A stretch of 64,000 nucleotides of DNA from Micromonospora violae (GTDB taxonomy: Bacteria > Actinomycetota > Actinomycetes > Mycobacteriales > Micromonosporaceae): the NCBI RefSeq assembly GCF_004217135.1, contig NZ_SHKK01000001.1, positions 1,240,001-1,304,000 on the forward strand, read 5' to 3'. This document shows positions 25,883-33,972 of the stretch, piece by piece. Made by a program: the position numbers and the translations under genes. Position 1 is the first letter of the stretch. Every line of letters begins with the position of its first letter. The notes under the pieces were generated by a model. It was not told the origin of the DNA. It saw only the letters and a list, made by a program, of their open reading frames with translations, and searched no databases.

Positions 25883-26515
25883 ATGTCCGTTCCCGTCCGG
25901 CAGATCCGGGCCCACTACTCGGCCGACACCATCACCGTGTACCAGGCGTACTCCCCGCAGATCGCGGTGCCGGCGCTGGCCGCTGGCCGTTTCGTGGCCC
26001 CCTTCAAGCGGGACCGGATGACGTGGATCAAGCCGTCTTTTCTGTGGATGATGTACCGCTGCGGTTGGGCCACCAAGCCAGGGCAGGAGCACGTGCTCTC
26101 GATCGACATCACCCGGGAGGGATTTGAGTGGGCGCTGGCGCGAGCTTGCCTGAGCCACTACGACCGGGACCTGCACAGCGACCGGCCGAGCTGGTCGCGG
26201 CAACTGAGAGCCAGCCCCGTACGCGTGCAGTGGGATCCGGAACGGTCACTGGGGCTGCGGGCGCTGCCGTACCGTTCGCTGCAGGTTGGGTTGTCCGGCG
26301 AGGCGGTCGACCGTTACGTCGACGACTGGCTGGTGGCCATCACGGACATCACGCCCACCGTGCGCCGAGTGCGGGACCTTCTGCGCGCCGGCGACCAAAC
26401 TGCTGCGGCGGCTCACCTGCCTGTCGAACGTGGCTACCCGCTGCCGGCCCAGATCACCGCCGGCATCAACGCCAGCCCGGACATCACCGCGAATGCTGTC
26501 GGGGAATTGTCGTAG
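25883..26515 (+). CDS. DUF4291 family protein
   Basis: A 210-residue cytoplasmic protein of DUF4291, recognised from IRAHYSADTITVYQAYSPQI, FVAPFKRDRMTWIKPSFLWM, GQEHVLSIDITREGFEWAL and the late VRRVRDLLRAGD. GGAGGATC stands before the ATG. The family is widespread and its function is unknown. It is divergent from the GH67 gene and followed at 20 bp by a DUF1877 gene. Confidence 0.88.
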   Translation: MSVPVRQIRAHYSADTITVYQAYSPQIAVPALAAGRFVAPFKRDRMTWIKPSFLWMMYRCGWATKPGQEHVLSIDITREGFEWALARACLSHYDRDLHSDRPSWSRQLRASPVRVQWDPERSLGLRALPYRSLQVGLSGEAVDRYVDDWLVAITDITPTVRRVRDLLRAGDQTAAAAHLPVERGYPLPAQITAGINASPDITANAVGELS

Positions 26516-26535
26516 CCGCTACGTAGGCTGCCGCG

Positions 26536-27066
26536 GTGAGTATGAACGGCAACTGGCTGCGCGTTTCGCCCGACGAGCTGGAGCGGGCGAGGGCAGACCT
26601 CGGCTGGGCCTACGAGCTGGCCATGACGCAACGGAACGACAACTCCGAACGCTGGGAGGGCACCGACAAGGCATGGGACGGGCTCGAGTTCCTCCTCGAT
26701 CGGCTGGGCTTCGAGATTCCGCTGGTCTCGGGCGCGGAGCGGTTCGTGGAGCTGCCCGACGTCGAGCCCGACAGCGACGAGATGCTCGACTTCCTGGACA
26801 ACATCGAAGACGACTGGGGGTACGGGCCGCCCTCTTATCTGACACCGGCCCAGGTCGCGACGGCTGCCGTGCGACTGGCCGAGCTCACTCAGGACGACCT
26901 CATCCGCGGCGTCGACCCGCAGGAGTTGGTTCGGGCCGACATCTACCCGGGAACCTGGGACCGGCCCAGCCAGCTCGCGTGGGTGGCCCACTACCTGCCC
27001 GACGTCCAACGCTTCTTCGGCGCGGCGGCCAGGGATGGCGCCGCGGTGATCTGCTGGCTCGACTGA
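26536..27066 (+). CDS. DUF1877 (YfbM-like) family protein
   Basis: A 176-residue acidic cytoplasmic protein. The N-terminal GNWLRVSPDELERA, the central WEGTDKAWDGLEFLLDRLG and the C-terminal YLPDVQRFFGAAARDGAAV are characteristic of DUF1877. GTG 26536 or ATG 26542 may be the start. The function is unknown. Spacing suggests it is read with the DUF4291 gene before it. Confidence 0.85.
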   Translation: MSMNGNWLRVSPDELERARADLGWAYELAMTQRNDNSERWEGTDKAWDGLEFLLDRLGFEIPLVSGAERFVELPDVEPDSDEMLDFLDNIEDDWGYGPPSYLTPAQVATAAVRLAELTQDDLIRGVDPQELVRADIYPGTWDRPSQLAWVAHYLPDVQRFFGAAARDGAAVICWLD

Positions 27067-27139
27067 GTGGCGGCTCAGCCCACCGGGGCGCCGGGCGAGG
27101 TGTCCCGACAGAAATCATCAATTTCGACCAGGAAGGGGC

Positions 27140-27634
27140 GTGGGACGGGTGGAAGACGCTGAGAAGAAGGCACTGTTGATGTTCCTGGAGGCGCAACGTG
27201 CCAGCGTGCTCGCGATTGTTGACGGCCTTGACCTCGAAGCCCTGACCACCGCCGTCCTGCCCTCGGGGTGGACGCCGTTGGGTCTCGTGGAACACCTCGG
27301 CTACGCCGAGCGGCACTGGTTTCAGGAGATCGCCACCGGCTCCACTTCGCCACTTGCCTGGCCGGACGACGACCACGCGCCCCTGACCACCCCGCGACCA
27401 CCATCCGTGGTCTTCGCGTTCTACCGCGCGCAGTGCGAGCGATCCAACGCGGTCCTCGCCTCCACGCCACTGTCCGCGCCGGTGCGCGTGCGCCATCCAG
27501 GGTGGCTCGGAGACGAGGTCACCGACCTGCGGCGCATCGTTCTTCACATGATCGAGGAGACCGCACGCCATGCGGGTCACCTCGACGTCGTGCGCGAGCT
27601 GATTGACGGAAAGACAGGGCTCGGCCCTCGATAG
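27140..27634 (+). CDS. DinB/DUF664 family protein
   Basis: A 164-residue four-helix-bundle protein of the DinB superfamily (DUF664). The metal-binding histidines sit in GLVEHLGYAERHWF and HMIEETARHAGHLDVVRE. The start is GTG 27140 after AGGAAGGGG. Relatives include thiol-dependent metalloenzymes that use mycothiol, but the role here is unknown. It is the last gene of a three-gene same-strand run. Confidence 0.9.
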   Translation: MGRVEDAEKKALLMFLEAQRASVLAIVDGLDLEALTTAVLPSGWTPLGLVEHLGYAERHWFQEIATGSTSPLAWPDDDHAPLTTPRPPSVVFAFYRAQCERSNAVLASTPLSAPVRVRHPGWLGDEVTDLRRIVLHMIEETARHAGHLDVVRELIDGKTGLGPR

Positions 27635-27677
27635 CCTCCCCCCCCTCGACCGGGTCGCTCCGAACGTGACCGCCCGC

Positions 27678-28430
27678 TCAGGTCGCGAGGGCCCCGCCGT
27701 CGACGGGGAGCAGTACGCCGTGGATGTGTGACGCCTCGTCACTGGCCAGGAAGATCACGGCCGCGGCGGTGTCCTGCACGGTGCCCGTCCGCCTGTCCGG
27801 GTTGCCCTCGGCGAGCTTCTCCAGCAGGGGGCGGAGGTCTTCGTTGCCTTCCGTGAGGGTGGGTCCGGGGGCGACCGTGTTCACCCGTACACCGTCGGCG
27901 GCCAACTCCGCGGCCCACGACCGCGTCAGCGAGTGCAGCCCTGCCTTGCTGGCCCCGTAGAGCGAGGTGAACTTGATTCCGTCCACGCCGCCGATCGACC
28001 CCATGTTGATCACTGAGCCGCCGCCGTGCTCCACCATGGCGGGGACCAGGGCCGCCGTCAGAAGGTACGGGGCCTTGACGTTGACCTCCAGCACCTTGTC
28101 GATCTGCTCCTCGGTCGACTCTGTCATGGGGTGCGGCGGCACGAGAAAGGCCGCGTTGTTGACGAGGATGTCGATCGGCCGACCCGCCAGGGCCGTCGCC
28201 TCCTGTGCCAGGCGGCGGATCTCGGAGCCGCCTGCGGAGAGGTCTGCCTCGACGAAGTGGGCTACGCCGCCCTCCGCGACGATTCCGTCGACGATCCGAG
28301 CACCGCTTTCCGGGCCAAGCCCGGTCACGATGACGATGGCGCCCTCGCGGGCCATCGCCTCCGCCACACCGCGCCCAATTCCGCTCGTCGATCCGGTAAC
28401 GAGTGCGGCGTGCCCCTCTAGGCGATTCAT
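27678..28430 (-). CDS. Short-chain dehydrogenase/reductase
   Basis: A 250-residue classical SDR. It has the NAD(P)-binding TGSTSGIGRG, the NNAA motif (DILVNNAAF), the catalytic S-Y-K set in INMGSIGG and YGASKAG, and the VNTVAPGPT segment. The start is ATG 28430 after GGAGGAA. The substrate is unknown. With sugar genes on both sides an aldonate or uronate dehydrogenase is conceivable but not shown. A perfect-arm 20-bp palindrome 70 bp upstream suggests control by a TetR-type repressor. Confidence 0.9.
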   Translation of the reverse strand: MNRLEGHAALVTGSTSGIGRGVAEAMAREGAIVIVTGLGPESGARIVDGIVAEGGVAHFVEADLSAGGSEIRRLAQEATALAGRPIDILVNNAAFLVPPHPMTESTEEQIDKVLEVNVKAPYLLTAALVPAMVEHGGGSVINMGSIGGVDGIKFTSLYGASKAGLHSLTRSWAAELAADGVRVNTVAPGPTLTEGNEDLRPLLEKLAEGNPDRRTGTVQDTAAAVIFLASDEASHIHGVLLPVDGGALAT

Positions 28431-28499
28431 GTCGGTTCCTCCGGTGGTAACGGGTATGTCGGACGGTGGACGGCTGGAGCCGTCCGCCTGGACCACATA

Positions 28500-28519
28500 A
28501 CTTGCTTGTGCAAGCAAGT
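28500..28519. promoter_or_regulatory. TetR-type operator upstream of the SDR gene
   Basis: ACTTGCTTGTGCAAGCAAGT has two perfect 9-bp arms around TG. It lies in the SDR promoter region, about 70 bp before the start codon. Its length and symmetry are typical of TetR-family operators. No TetR gene occurs in the window, so the regulator must be encoded elsewhere. Confidence 0.6.
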
Positions 28520-28580
28520 ATTCCCCGACGATCGTAACGCACGGTAACCGTAATATGCCGAGCTGACCCAGGGGCGGTGT

Positions 28581-29669
28581 TCACTGCTCCGAGGGAGGTG
28601 GCAGGCCTGCGGCGAGCGCCGGCCGCTGGCGTACCCACGGGCGGGGGCGACCCCCGTTCCGGTCGCGGGCGGCCGTCGAGTGGCGGACCACGAGGCGTAC
28701 CGGCAGGACCATCGGCCGGCCAGTGTGCCCGGGGGCGCCCTCGATCATCGTGAGCAGGTGCCGGGTCGCCGCCGAACCCTCCGCGTAGAACGGTGCGGCG
28801 ACCGTGGTGAGCCCGGGTGTGACGATGTCGGCGGCGAGGGTGTTGTCGAAACCCACCACGCTGACGTCGCCCGGAACATCGATGCCCATCCGGGTGAGGC
28901 CGCGGATGAGCCCGATCGCCATCTGGTCGTTGAAGGCGAGGACGGCCGTCGCAGGACGGGCGCGCAGCTCCTCGGCGGCCCGTTCGCCGCCCTCAATGGT
29001 CGGGCTGAACGGGCCGATCTGGCGCACTCTGATCTCGAGTTCCATGCCGGCTTCGAGCAGCGACCGCCAGCGGATGCCGTTCGGCCAGGACGCCTGCGGC
29101 CCCGCGACGTAGGTGATGTGGTCGTGCCCCAACTCCCCGAGGTGCTCAGCGGCCCGCCGGACCCCACGGGGGTTGTCCGTCACGACGCAGGGCACGTCGG
29201 CGACGGCGCGGTTGAGGACCACCACCGGCCGCTGCTTGGCGAACATCCGAATCGCCGAGTCCGACATCCGGCTGCTGGCGAGCACGATGCCGTCGACGGT
29301 CGACATCGTGCGTTCGATCGCGGCCCGCTCCACCCGGTCGGACTCCTGGGCGTCGATGAGCACAATGGTGTACTCGTCGTGCATCGCCGTCTCCTGCGCC
29401 CCGCGCACGATCCCGGCGTAGACCGGGTTGGTGATGTCGGCGATGACGAGCGCGATCATGCGCGTGCGGGACGTGGTGAGGGCGCGGGGAAGCGGGTTGG
29501 TCCGGTAGCCCAGCCGCTCGGCGACCTGCCGGATCCGTTCGGCGGTCTCAGAATTGACGCGACTCGGCCGGGAGAAGGCACGGGACACCGTGGACGGTGA
29601 GACGTCGGCCTCGACAGCGACGTCGTAGATCGTGACCCTCTTCTCGGGCGGCCTGGTGTGGTCGGGCAT
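28581..29669 (-). CDS. LacI-family regulator of the adjacent ABC importer
   Basis: A 362-residue LacI/GalR repressor. The helix-turn-helix is YDVAVEADVSPSTVSRAF near the start, followed by the ligand domain (IALVIADITNPVYAGIVRGA, TYVAGPQASW, AFNDQMAIGLIRGL, SVVGFDNT). ATG 29669 is favoured because GGAGG stands 9 bases before it; ATG 29675 is too close to that site. It is divergent from the importer, with the palindrome GGCAACCCGTTGCC between them. Matching sites occur before the GH67 and perhaps the kinase gene, so it may run a small uronic-acid/xylo-oligosaccharide regulon. Confidence 0.92.
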   Translation of the reverse strand: MPDHTRPPEKRVTIYDVAVEADVSPSTVSRAFSRPSRVNSETAERIRQVAERLGYRTNPLPRALTTSRTRMIALVIADITNPVYAGIVRGAQETAMHDEYTIVLIDAQESDRVERAAIERTMSTVDGIVLASSRMSDSAIRMFAKQRPVVVLNRAVADVPCVVTDNPRGVRRAAEHLGELGHDHITYVAGPQASWPNGIRWRSLLEAGMELEIRVRQIGPFSPTIEGGERAAEELRARPATAVLAFNDQMAIGLIRGLTRMGIDVPGDVSVVGFDNTLAADIVTPGLTTVAAPFYAEGSAATRHLLTMIEGAPGHTGRPMVLPVRLVVRHSTAARDRNGGRPRPWVRQRPALAAGLPPPSEQ

Positions 29670-29783
29670 TGTCATGCTCCTCCCAGCTACGCGCAGTGAT
29701 CATGCTATGGCGGCCGTGAATAGTCGGCAATGCCCCCGCAACAATCCCGCTCCGCCCGACCGCGTCCACGCGAGGCAATACAT

Positions 29784-29797
29784 GGCAACCCGTTGCC
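29784..29797. promoter_or_regulatory. LacI operator in the divergent LacI/ABC region
   Basis: GGCAACCCGTTGCC has perfect 6-bp arms around CC. It lies 60 bp before the binding-protein gene and about 115 bp before the LacI start, so it can control both. The same arms recur upstream of the GH67 gene. Confidence 0.65.
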
Positions 29798-29856
29798 GCC
29801 ACGGCGCGCCGGCTGTCTCAATCACCAGGGATGACACCTGGCGGAGGGAACGGCTC

Positions 29857-31077
29857 ATGGGTATGACACGGCGCGGCGCTCTCCTGGTCACGGCATCCTC
29901 GCTCCTGGTGGGCGCGGTCGGGTGCGGGGCACCCGAAGCCCCTGGCGACACCACGGGCGACACCACCGGCGAGGTGCCACAGCGGCCCGGCAAGGCGGTC
30001 ACCCTCAACGTCCTCGACGTGGCGGGCAACCTCCAGCTGACCCAGGCGATGATCGACGAGTTCGTCTCGAAGAACCCCGAGGTGATCTCCCGGGTGACCT
30101 ACTCGAAGGCGCCGGCGCCCGAGCTGGCCGGGAAGATCAAGGCCCAGCAGGGGGCCGACCGGGTGGACATCGGTCTCGTGCTGACCGGCGTCGACGGCCT
30201 GGCCGCCGGGATCGAGCAGGGGCTCTGGATCGACGTGCTGCCCACCTTCCAGGACCGCCTCGGCGGCATGCGCGACTACCTGGCACCGGCCGCCGCGATG
30301 CAGCAGCTCGCCGGCAACGCCGGCGTCACCGTCACCTACTACCCGTCCGGCCCGCTGCTCGAATACCTGCCGTCCCGCCTCGCGACACCACCGACCAGCG
30401 CGGACGCGCTGCTCGCCTGGGCCAAGGCCAACCCCAGGAAATTCCAGTACGCCCGCCCGGCCAACTCCGGCCCCGGCCGGACCTTCCTGATGGGCCTGCC
30501 CTACATCCTGGGCGACTCGAACCCCAAGGACCCCACCGCGGGGTGGGACAAGACGTGGGCCTTCCTCAAGGAACTGGGCCAGTACGTCGACTACTACCCG
30601 TCCGGCACCACCGAGACGATGAAGAACCTCGCCAACGGCACCGCACACCTGATCGTCAGCACCACCGGCTGGGACATCAACCCGCGGGTGCTCGGCACGG
30701 TGCCCAAGGAGGCCAGGATCACCCCGATCGACGGCTTCCACTGGGTCACCGACGCGCACTACGCCGTCATGCCCAAGGGCGTGTCGACCGACACCCAGGC
30801 CGCGGTGCTGGCCCTGCTGGCGTTCATGCTCACCCCGGAACAGCAGGCGAAGGCGTACGACGAGGGCTACTTCTACCCGGGTCCGGCGATCAAGGAGGTC
30901 CAACTCTCGTCCGCGCCGCAGAAGAGCCAGGACGCGATCCGGGAGTTCGGTCGCCCCGAGTACGACGCGCTGATCGCCGGGAACCCGACCGAGGTCCCGC
31001 TCGACGCGAAGAGCCTCGTGGCGGCGTTCAGCCGCTGGGATCGCGAAATCGGTGGCGGGAAGGTCAAGCAGGGATGA
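29857..31077 (+). CDS. ABC transporter extracellular solute-binding lipoprotein
   Basis: A 406-residue solute-binding protein. TRRGALLVTASSLLVGAVGC carries twin arginines and a lipobox with the cysteine at residue 23. The mature part reads LNVLDVAGNLQLTQAMIDEF and KAPAPELAGKIKAQQG. ATG 29857 follows GGAGGG at 8 bases. Composition and operon order (binding protein, ATPase, two permeases) resemble the PotD/spermidine-like and 2-aminoethylphosphonate-like branch. The LacI regulator and FGGY kinase around it point instead to a sugar or sugar acid. Confidence 0.9.
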   Translation: MGMTRRGALLVTASSLLVGAVGCGAPEAPGDTTGDTTGEVPQRPGKAVTLNVLDVAGNLQLTQAMIDEFVSKNPEVISRVTYSKAPAPELAGKIKAQQGADRVDIGLVLTGVDGLAAGIEQGLWIDVLPTFQDRLGGMRDYLAPAAAMQQLAGNAGVTVTYYPSGPLLEYLPSRLATPPTSADALLAWAKANPRKFQYARPANSGPGRTFLMGLPYILGDSNPKDPTAGWDKTWAFLKELGQYVDYYPSGTTETMKNLANGTAHLIVSTTGWDINPRVLGTVPKEARITPIDGFHWVTDAHYAVMPKGVSTDTQAAVLALLAFMLTPEQQAKAYDEGYFYPGPAIKEVQLSSAPQKSQDAIREFGRPEYDALIAGNPTEVPLDAKSLVAAFSRWDREIGGGKVKQG

Positions 31078-32186
31078 GCGCCTTCTCCCAGCTGCGGCTG
31101 GACGGGGTGTCCCGCCGGTTCGGCGGCCAGGCCGCGCTCACCGAGCTGGACCTGACCATCGAGGCGGGGGAGTTCATCGCCCTGCTCGGCCCGTCCGGCT
31201 GCGGCAAGTCGACGGCGTTGAACTGCCTGGCCGGGCTCCTGCCGTTGACGGCGGGGAGCATCTGGCAGGACGAGCGCCGCATCGACACGCTGCCACCGGA
31301 GCGGCGCGGCTTCGGCATGGTGTTCCAGAGCTACGCCCTCTTTCCGCACCTGACGGTCCGGGCGAACATCGCCTTCGGGCTGCGCATGCGGCGGCTGCCC
31401 AAGGAGGAGACCCGTCGGCGTACCGAGGAGGCGGTGCGGCTGGTGCGACTGGAGGACCACGTCGACAAGCTGCCCGGTCAGCTCTCGGGTGGACAGCAGC
31501 AACGCGTCGCCATCGCCCGCGCCGTCGTGTTCGAGCCGTCCCTGGTCCTCATGGACGAGCCGTTGAGCAACCTCGACGCCAAGCTGCGCCTGGAGATGCG
31601 TACCGAGATCCGCCGGCTGCACCAGTCGCTGGGGCTCACCACCGTCTACGTGACCCACGACCAGGAGGAGGCGCTGTCCCTGGCCGACCGGTTGGTGGTG
31701 CTGCGGGAGGGGCGGGTGCAGCAGATCGGCTCGCCGCGTGAGCTGCACACCCGGCCGGCGAACTGGCACGTCGCCGACTTCATGGGCTACCGCAACCTGT
31801 GGCGGGGACGGGTGGCGCAGTCCGACGGCGCCCGCGCCACCGTCGAGTCGTCCGGCCACCGCCTGCTCGGCGAGGTGGTGGGGGGCCTGCACGCCGGGGC
31901 GGACGCCGTGGTCGCCGTACGCCCCGAGGACATCCGCGTCGACGGGCCCGGCGAGACCCGCAACGCCATGTCGGCGACCGTCGAGGTGGTGGAGTACCAG
32001 GGCCGCGAGTTGGCGGCCGAGGCCCGCACCGACACCGGGCTGCTGCTGCACCTGCGAACCGAGCAGCGGATCGCACCGGGCGACCAGGTCAAGCTGGCCG
32101 TCGACCCGCAGCGGCTGCTCGTCTATCCCGCCGACGCGTCGGCCGAGACCGACCGCCTCCCGCACGCCTCGGGGGCGACGCGGTGA
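31074..32186 (+). CDS. ABC transporter ATP-binding protein (PotA/MalK type)
   Basis: A 370-residue ATPase. It has Walker A GPSGCGKST, Q-loop VFQSYALFPHLT, signature LSGGQQQRVAIARA, Walker B LVLMDEPLSNLD and the H-loop histidine in VYVTHDQEEA. A C-terminal TOBE domain follows (about 280-360, VVAVRPEDIRVDGPGE). Its ATG overlaps the binding-protein stop by 4 bp. It energises import through the two overlapping permeases. Confidence 0.94.
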   Translation: MSAFSQLRLDGVSRRFGGQAALTELDLTIEAGEFIALLGPSGCGKSTALNCLAGLLPLTAGSIWQDERRIDTLPPERRGFGMVFQSYALFPHLTVRANIAFGLRMRRLPKEETRRRTEEAVRLVRLEDHVDKLPGQLSGGQQQRVAIARAVVFEPSLVLMDEPLSNLDAKLRLEMRTEIRRLHQSLGLTTVYVTHDQEEALSLADRLVVLREGRVQQIGSPRELHTRPANWHVADFMGYRNLWRGRVAQSDGARATVESSGHRLLGEVVGGLHAGADAVVAVRPEDIRVDGPGETRNAMSATVEVVEYQGRELAAEARTDTGLLLHLRTEQRIAPGDQVKLAVDPQRLLVYPADASAETDRLPHASGATR

Positions 32187-33082
32187 GCGGCGCCGGGCCC
32201 GACCGGCCGCTGGCGCACTGGCAGCACCGCCTCGCCGAGCGGGGCGTCGACCGTCAGCTCTGGTTGCTGGTCCCGGCCCTGGTCTTCGTCATCGCCCTGT
32301 TCCTCTACCCGTTCTTCTACGGGCTGACGCTCTCGTTCCAGCCCACCAAGGGCGGGCCGTTGAGCGACTACGCCCGGTTCTTCTCCGACTCCTACGAACG
32401 CGGCACGATCTGGATCACGTTGCGGCTCGCGCTACCCGCCGCGCTGCTCAACGTCCTCGCCGCGGTGCCGATCGCCTACCGGATGCGCGGCCGGTTCCGG
32501 GGCAAACGGCTGGTCACCACGCTGCTGGTCGTGCCGATCACGCTCGGCACCGTCCTCACCGCACAGGGGTTGTTGAACTTCCTGGGTCCGACCGGCTGGT
32601 TCAACCGGATCCTGCTGGCCACCAGCCTCGTCGATGAGCCGGTGCGGCTGACCCACAACTACTGGGGCGTTTTCTTCTCGCTGGTGATCACCGGCTTCCC
32701 GTTCGCGTTCCTGCTGGTGCTCTCGTACCTGTCCGGCATCGATCCGACCCTGGAACGGGCGGCCGCGACGCTGGGCGCGGACTGGCGACGCCGGTTCACC
32801 CGGATCACCCTGCCGTTGCTGATGCCCGGCCTCGCCACGACGTTCTGCCTGACGTTCGTCCTGGCGTTCAGTGTGTTCCCGTCGGCGGTCCTGGTCGGCA
32901 ACCCGGCCGGTGAGACCCGCGTCATCTCCCTCGCCGCCTACCAGGCGGCGTACGAGCAGTACGACTACCCGTACGCGTCGGCGATCGCCATGATCATGGG
33001 CTTCGTCGAGCTGGTCATCATCGCGGTGGTGCTGGCCGCTCGCAGTCGTCTCTACACCGGCTCCACCGGAGGCAAGGGCTGA
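32183..33082 (+). CDS. ABC transporter permease (PotB type)
   Basis: A 299-residue permease with six predicted helices (LWLLVPALVFVIALFLYPFF is the first). The EAA-like loop is ERAAATLGADWRRRFTRITL. The GTG start overlaps the ATPase stop by 4 bp, showing tight coupling. It forms the channel with the next permease. Confidence 0.92.
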   Translation: MSGAGPDRPLAHWQHRLAERGVDRQLWLLVPALVFVIALFLYPFFYGLTLSFQPTKGGPLSDYARFFSDSYERGTIWITLRLALPAALLNVLAAVPIAYRMRGRFRGKRLVTTLLVVPITLGTVLTAQGLLNFLGPTGWFNRILLATSLVDEPVRLTHNYWGVFFSLVITGFPFAFLLVLSYLSGIDPTLERAAATLGADWRRRFTRITLPLLMPGLATTFCLTFVLAFSVFPSAVLVGNPAGETRVISLAAYQAAYEQYDYPYASAIAMIMGFVELVIIAVVLAARSRLYTGSTGGKG

Positions 33083-33972
33083 TGGCAACGACCACCCAGG
33101 CGCCACCAGCACGACCCCCCGCCACCAGCCCCGACCGGCGGCGGCGCATCGCCGCGCGACCGGCCGCCTGGGTCGTGTGGGGCGTCGTCGTCTTCTTCTT
33201 CCTCAACCTGCTGGGCGTCGTGGCGTCCGTCCTGGTCAGCTCGTTCGGTCAGCGGTGGTTCGATACCTGGCTTCCGGACGGCTACACCACCAGTTGGTAC
33301 GCCCGAGCCTGGGACGAGTTCGCGCTCCTACAGGTCATCATCGTGACGCTGGAGGTCTCCGTACTCGTCGTGGGCCTGTCGCTGGTGATCGGCGTGCCGG
33401 CCGCCTACGCCCTCGCGCGGCGCTCATTCCCGGGCAAACGGCTGATCTTCCTCGTGTTCCTGCTGCCCATCCTCATGCCCCCGATCACGTACGGCATCCC
33501 GCTGGCGACGGTCCTCTACAAGTTCGGCCTTGCCGGGCACATGTCCGGGGTGGTGCTCGCCAACCTCGTACCGTCGGTGCCTTTCGTCATCCTGACCATG
33601 ACCCCGTTCATCGAGCAGATCGACCCTCGGATCGAGAGTGCCGCGCGCATGTGCGGCGCGGGGCTGCGCACGGTGTTCCTGCGGGTTCTCACGCCGCTGC
33701 TCGTGCCGGGCATCCTCGCCTCCGCGATCCTCGTGCTCGTCCGGACGGTGGGCATGTTCGAACTCACCTTCCTGACCGCGGGGCCCGACTCGCAGACCCT
33801 GGTGGTGGCGCTCTACTACTCGATGTCCGCGTCCGGCATCAGGGCCCAGCAGTCGGTCGACGCCATGGCCGTCATCTACACCTCGATGATGCTGGTGCTG
33901 CTCGTCGTCGCGCTGCGCTACGTCAACCCGACCCAACTGGTGGCCCAGGTCAAGGACGAGCCGGAGCACTGA
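33082..33972 (+). CDS. ABC transporter permease (PotC type)
   Basis: A 296-residue permease with six helices and the EAA-like loop ESAARMCGAGLRTVFLRVLT. The ATG shares one base with the preceding stop. Its last 23 bp overlap, tail to tail, the end of the FGGY kinase gene on the other strand, so the two genes have no room for a terminator between them. Confidence 0.92.
   Translation: MATTTQAPPARPPATSPDRRRRIAARPAAWVVWGVVVFFFLNLLGVVASVLVSSFGQRWFDTWLPDGYTTSWYARAWDEFALLQVIIVTLEVSVLVVGLSLVIGVPAAYALARRSFPGKRLIFLVFLLPILMPPITYGIPLATVLYKFGLAGHMSGVVLANLVPSVPFVILTMTPFIEQIDPRIESAARMCGAGLRTVFLRVLTPLLVPGILASAILVLVRTVGMFELTFLTAGPDSQTLVVALYYSMSASGIRAQQSVDAMAVIYTSMMLVLLVVALRYVNPTQLVAQVKDEPEH

Noticed and set aside
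29857..33972. Calling the second importer a polyamine transporter from its PotABCD-like order
   Set aside because: A LacI regulator, an FGGY kinase and the shared operator with the GH67 gene favour a sugar or sugar-acid substrate; similarity of layout alone is weak.
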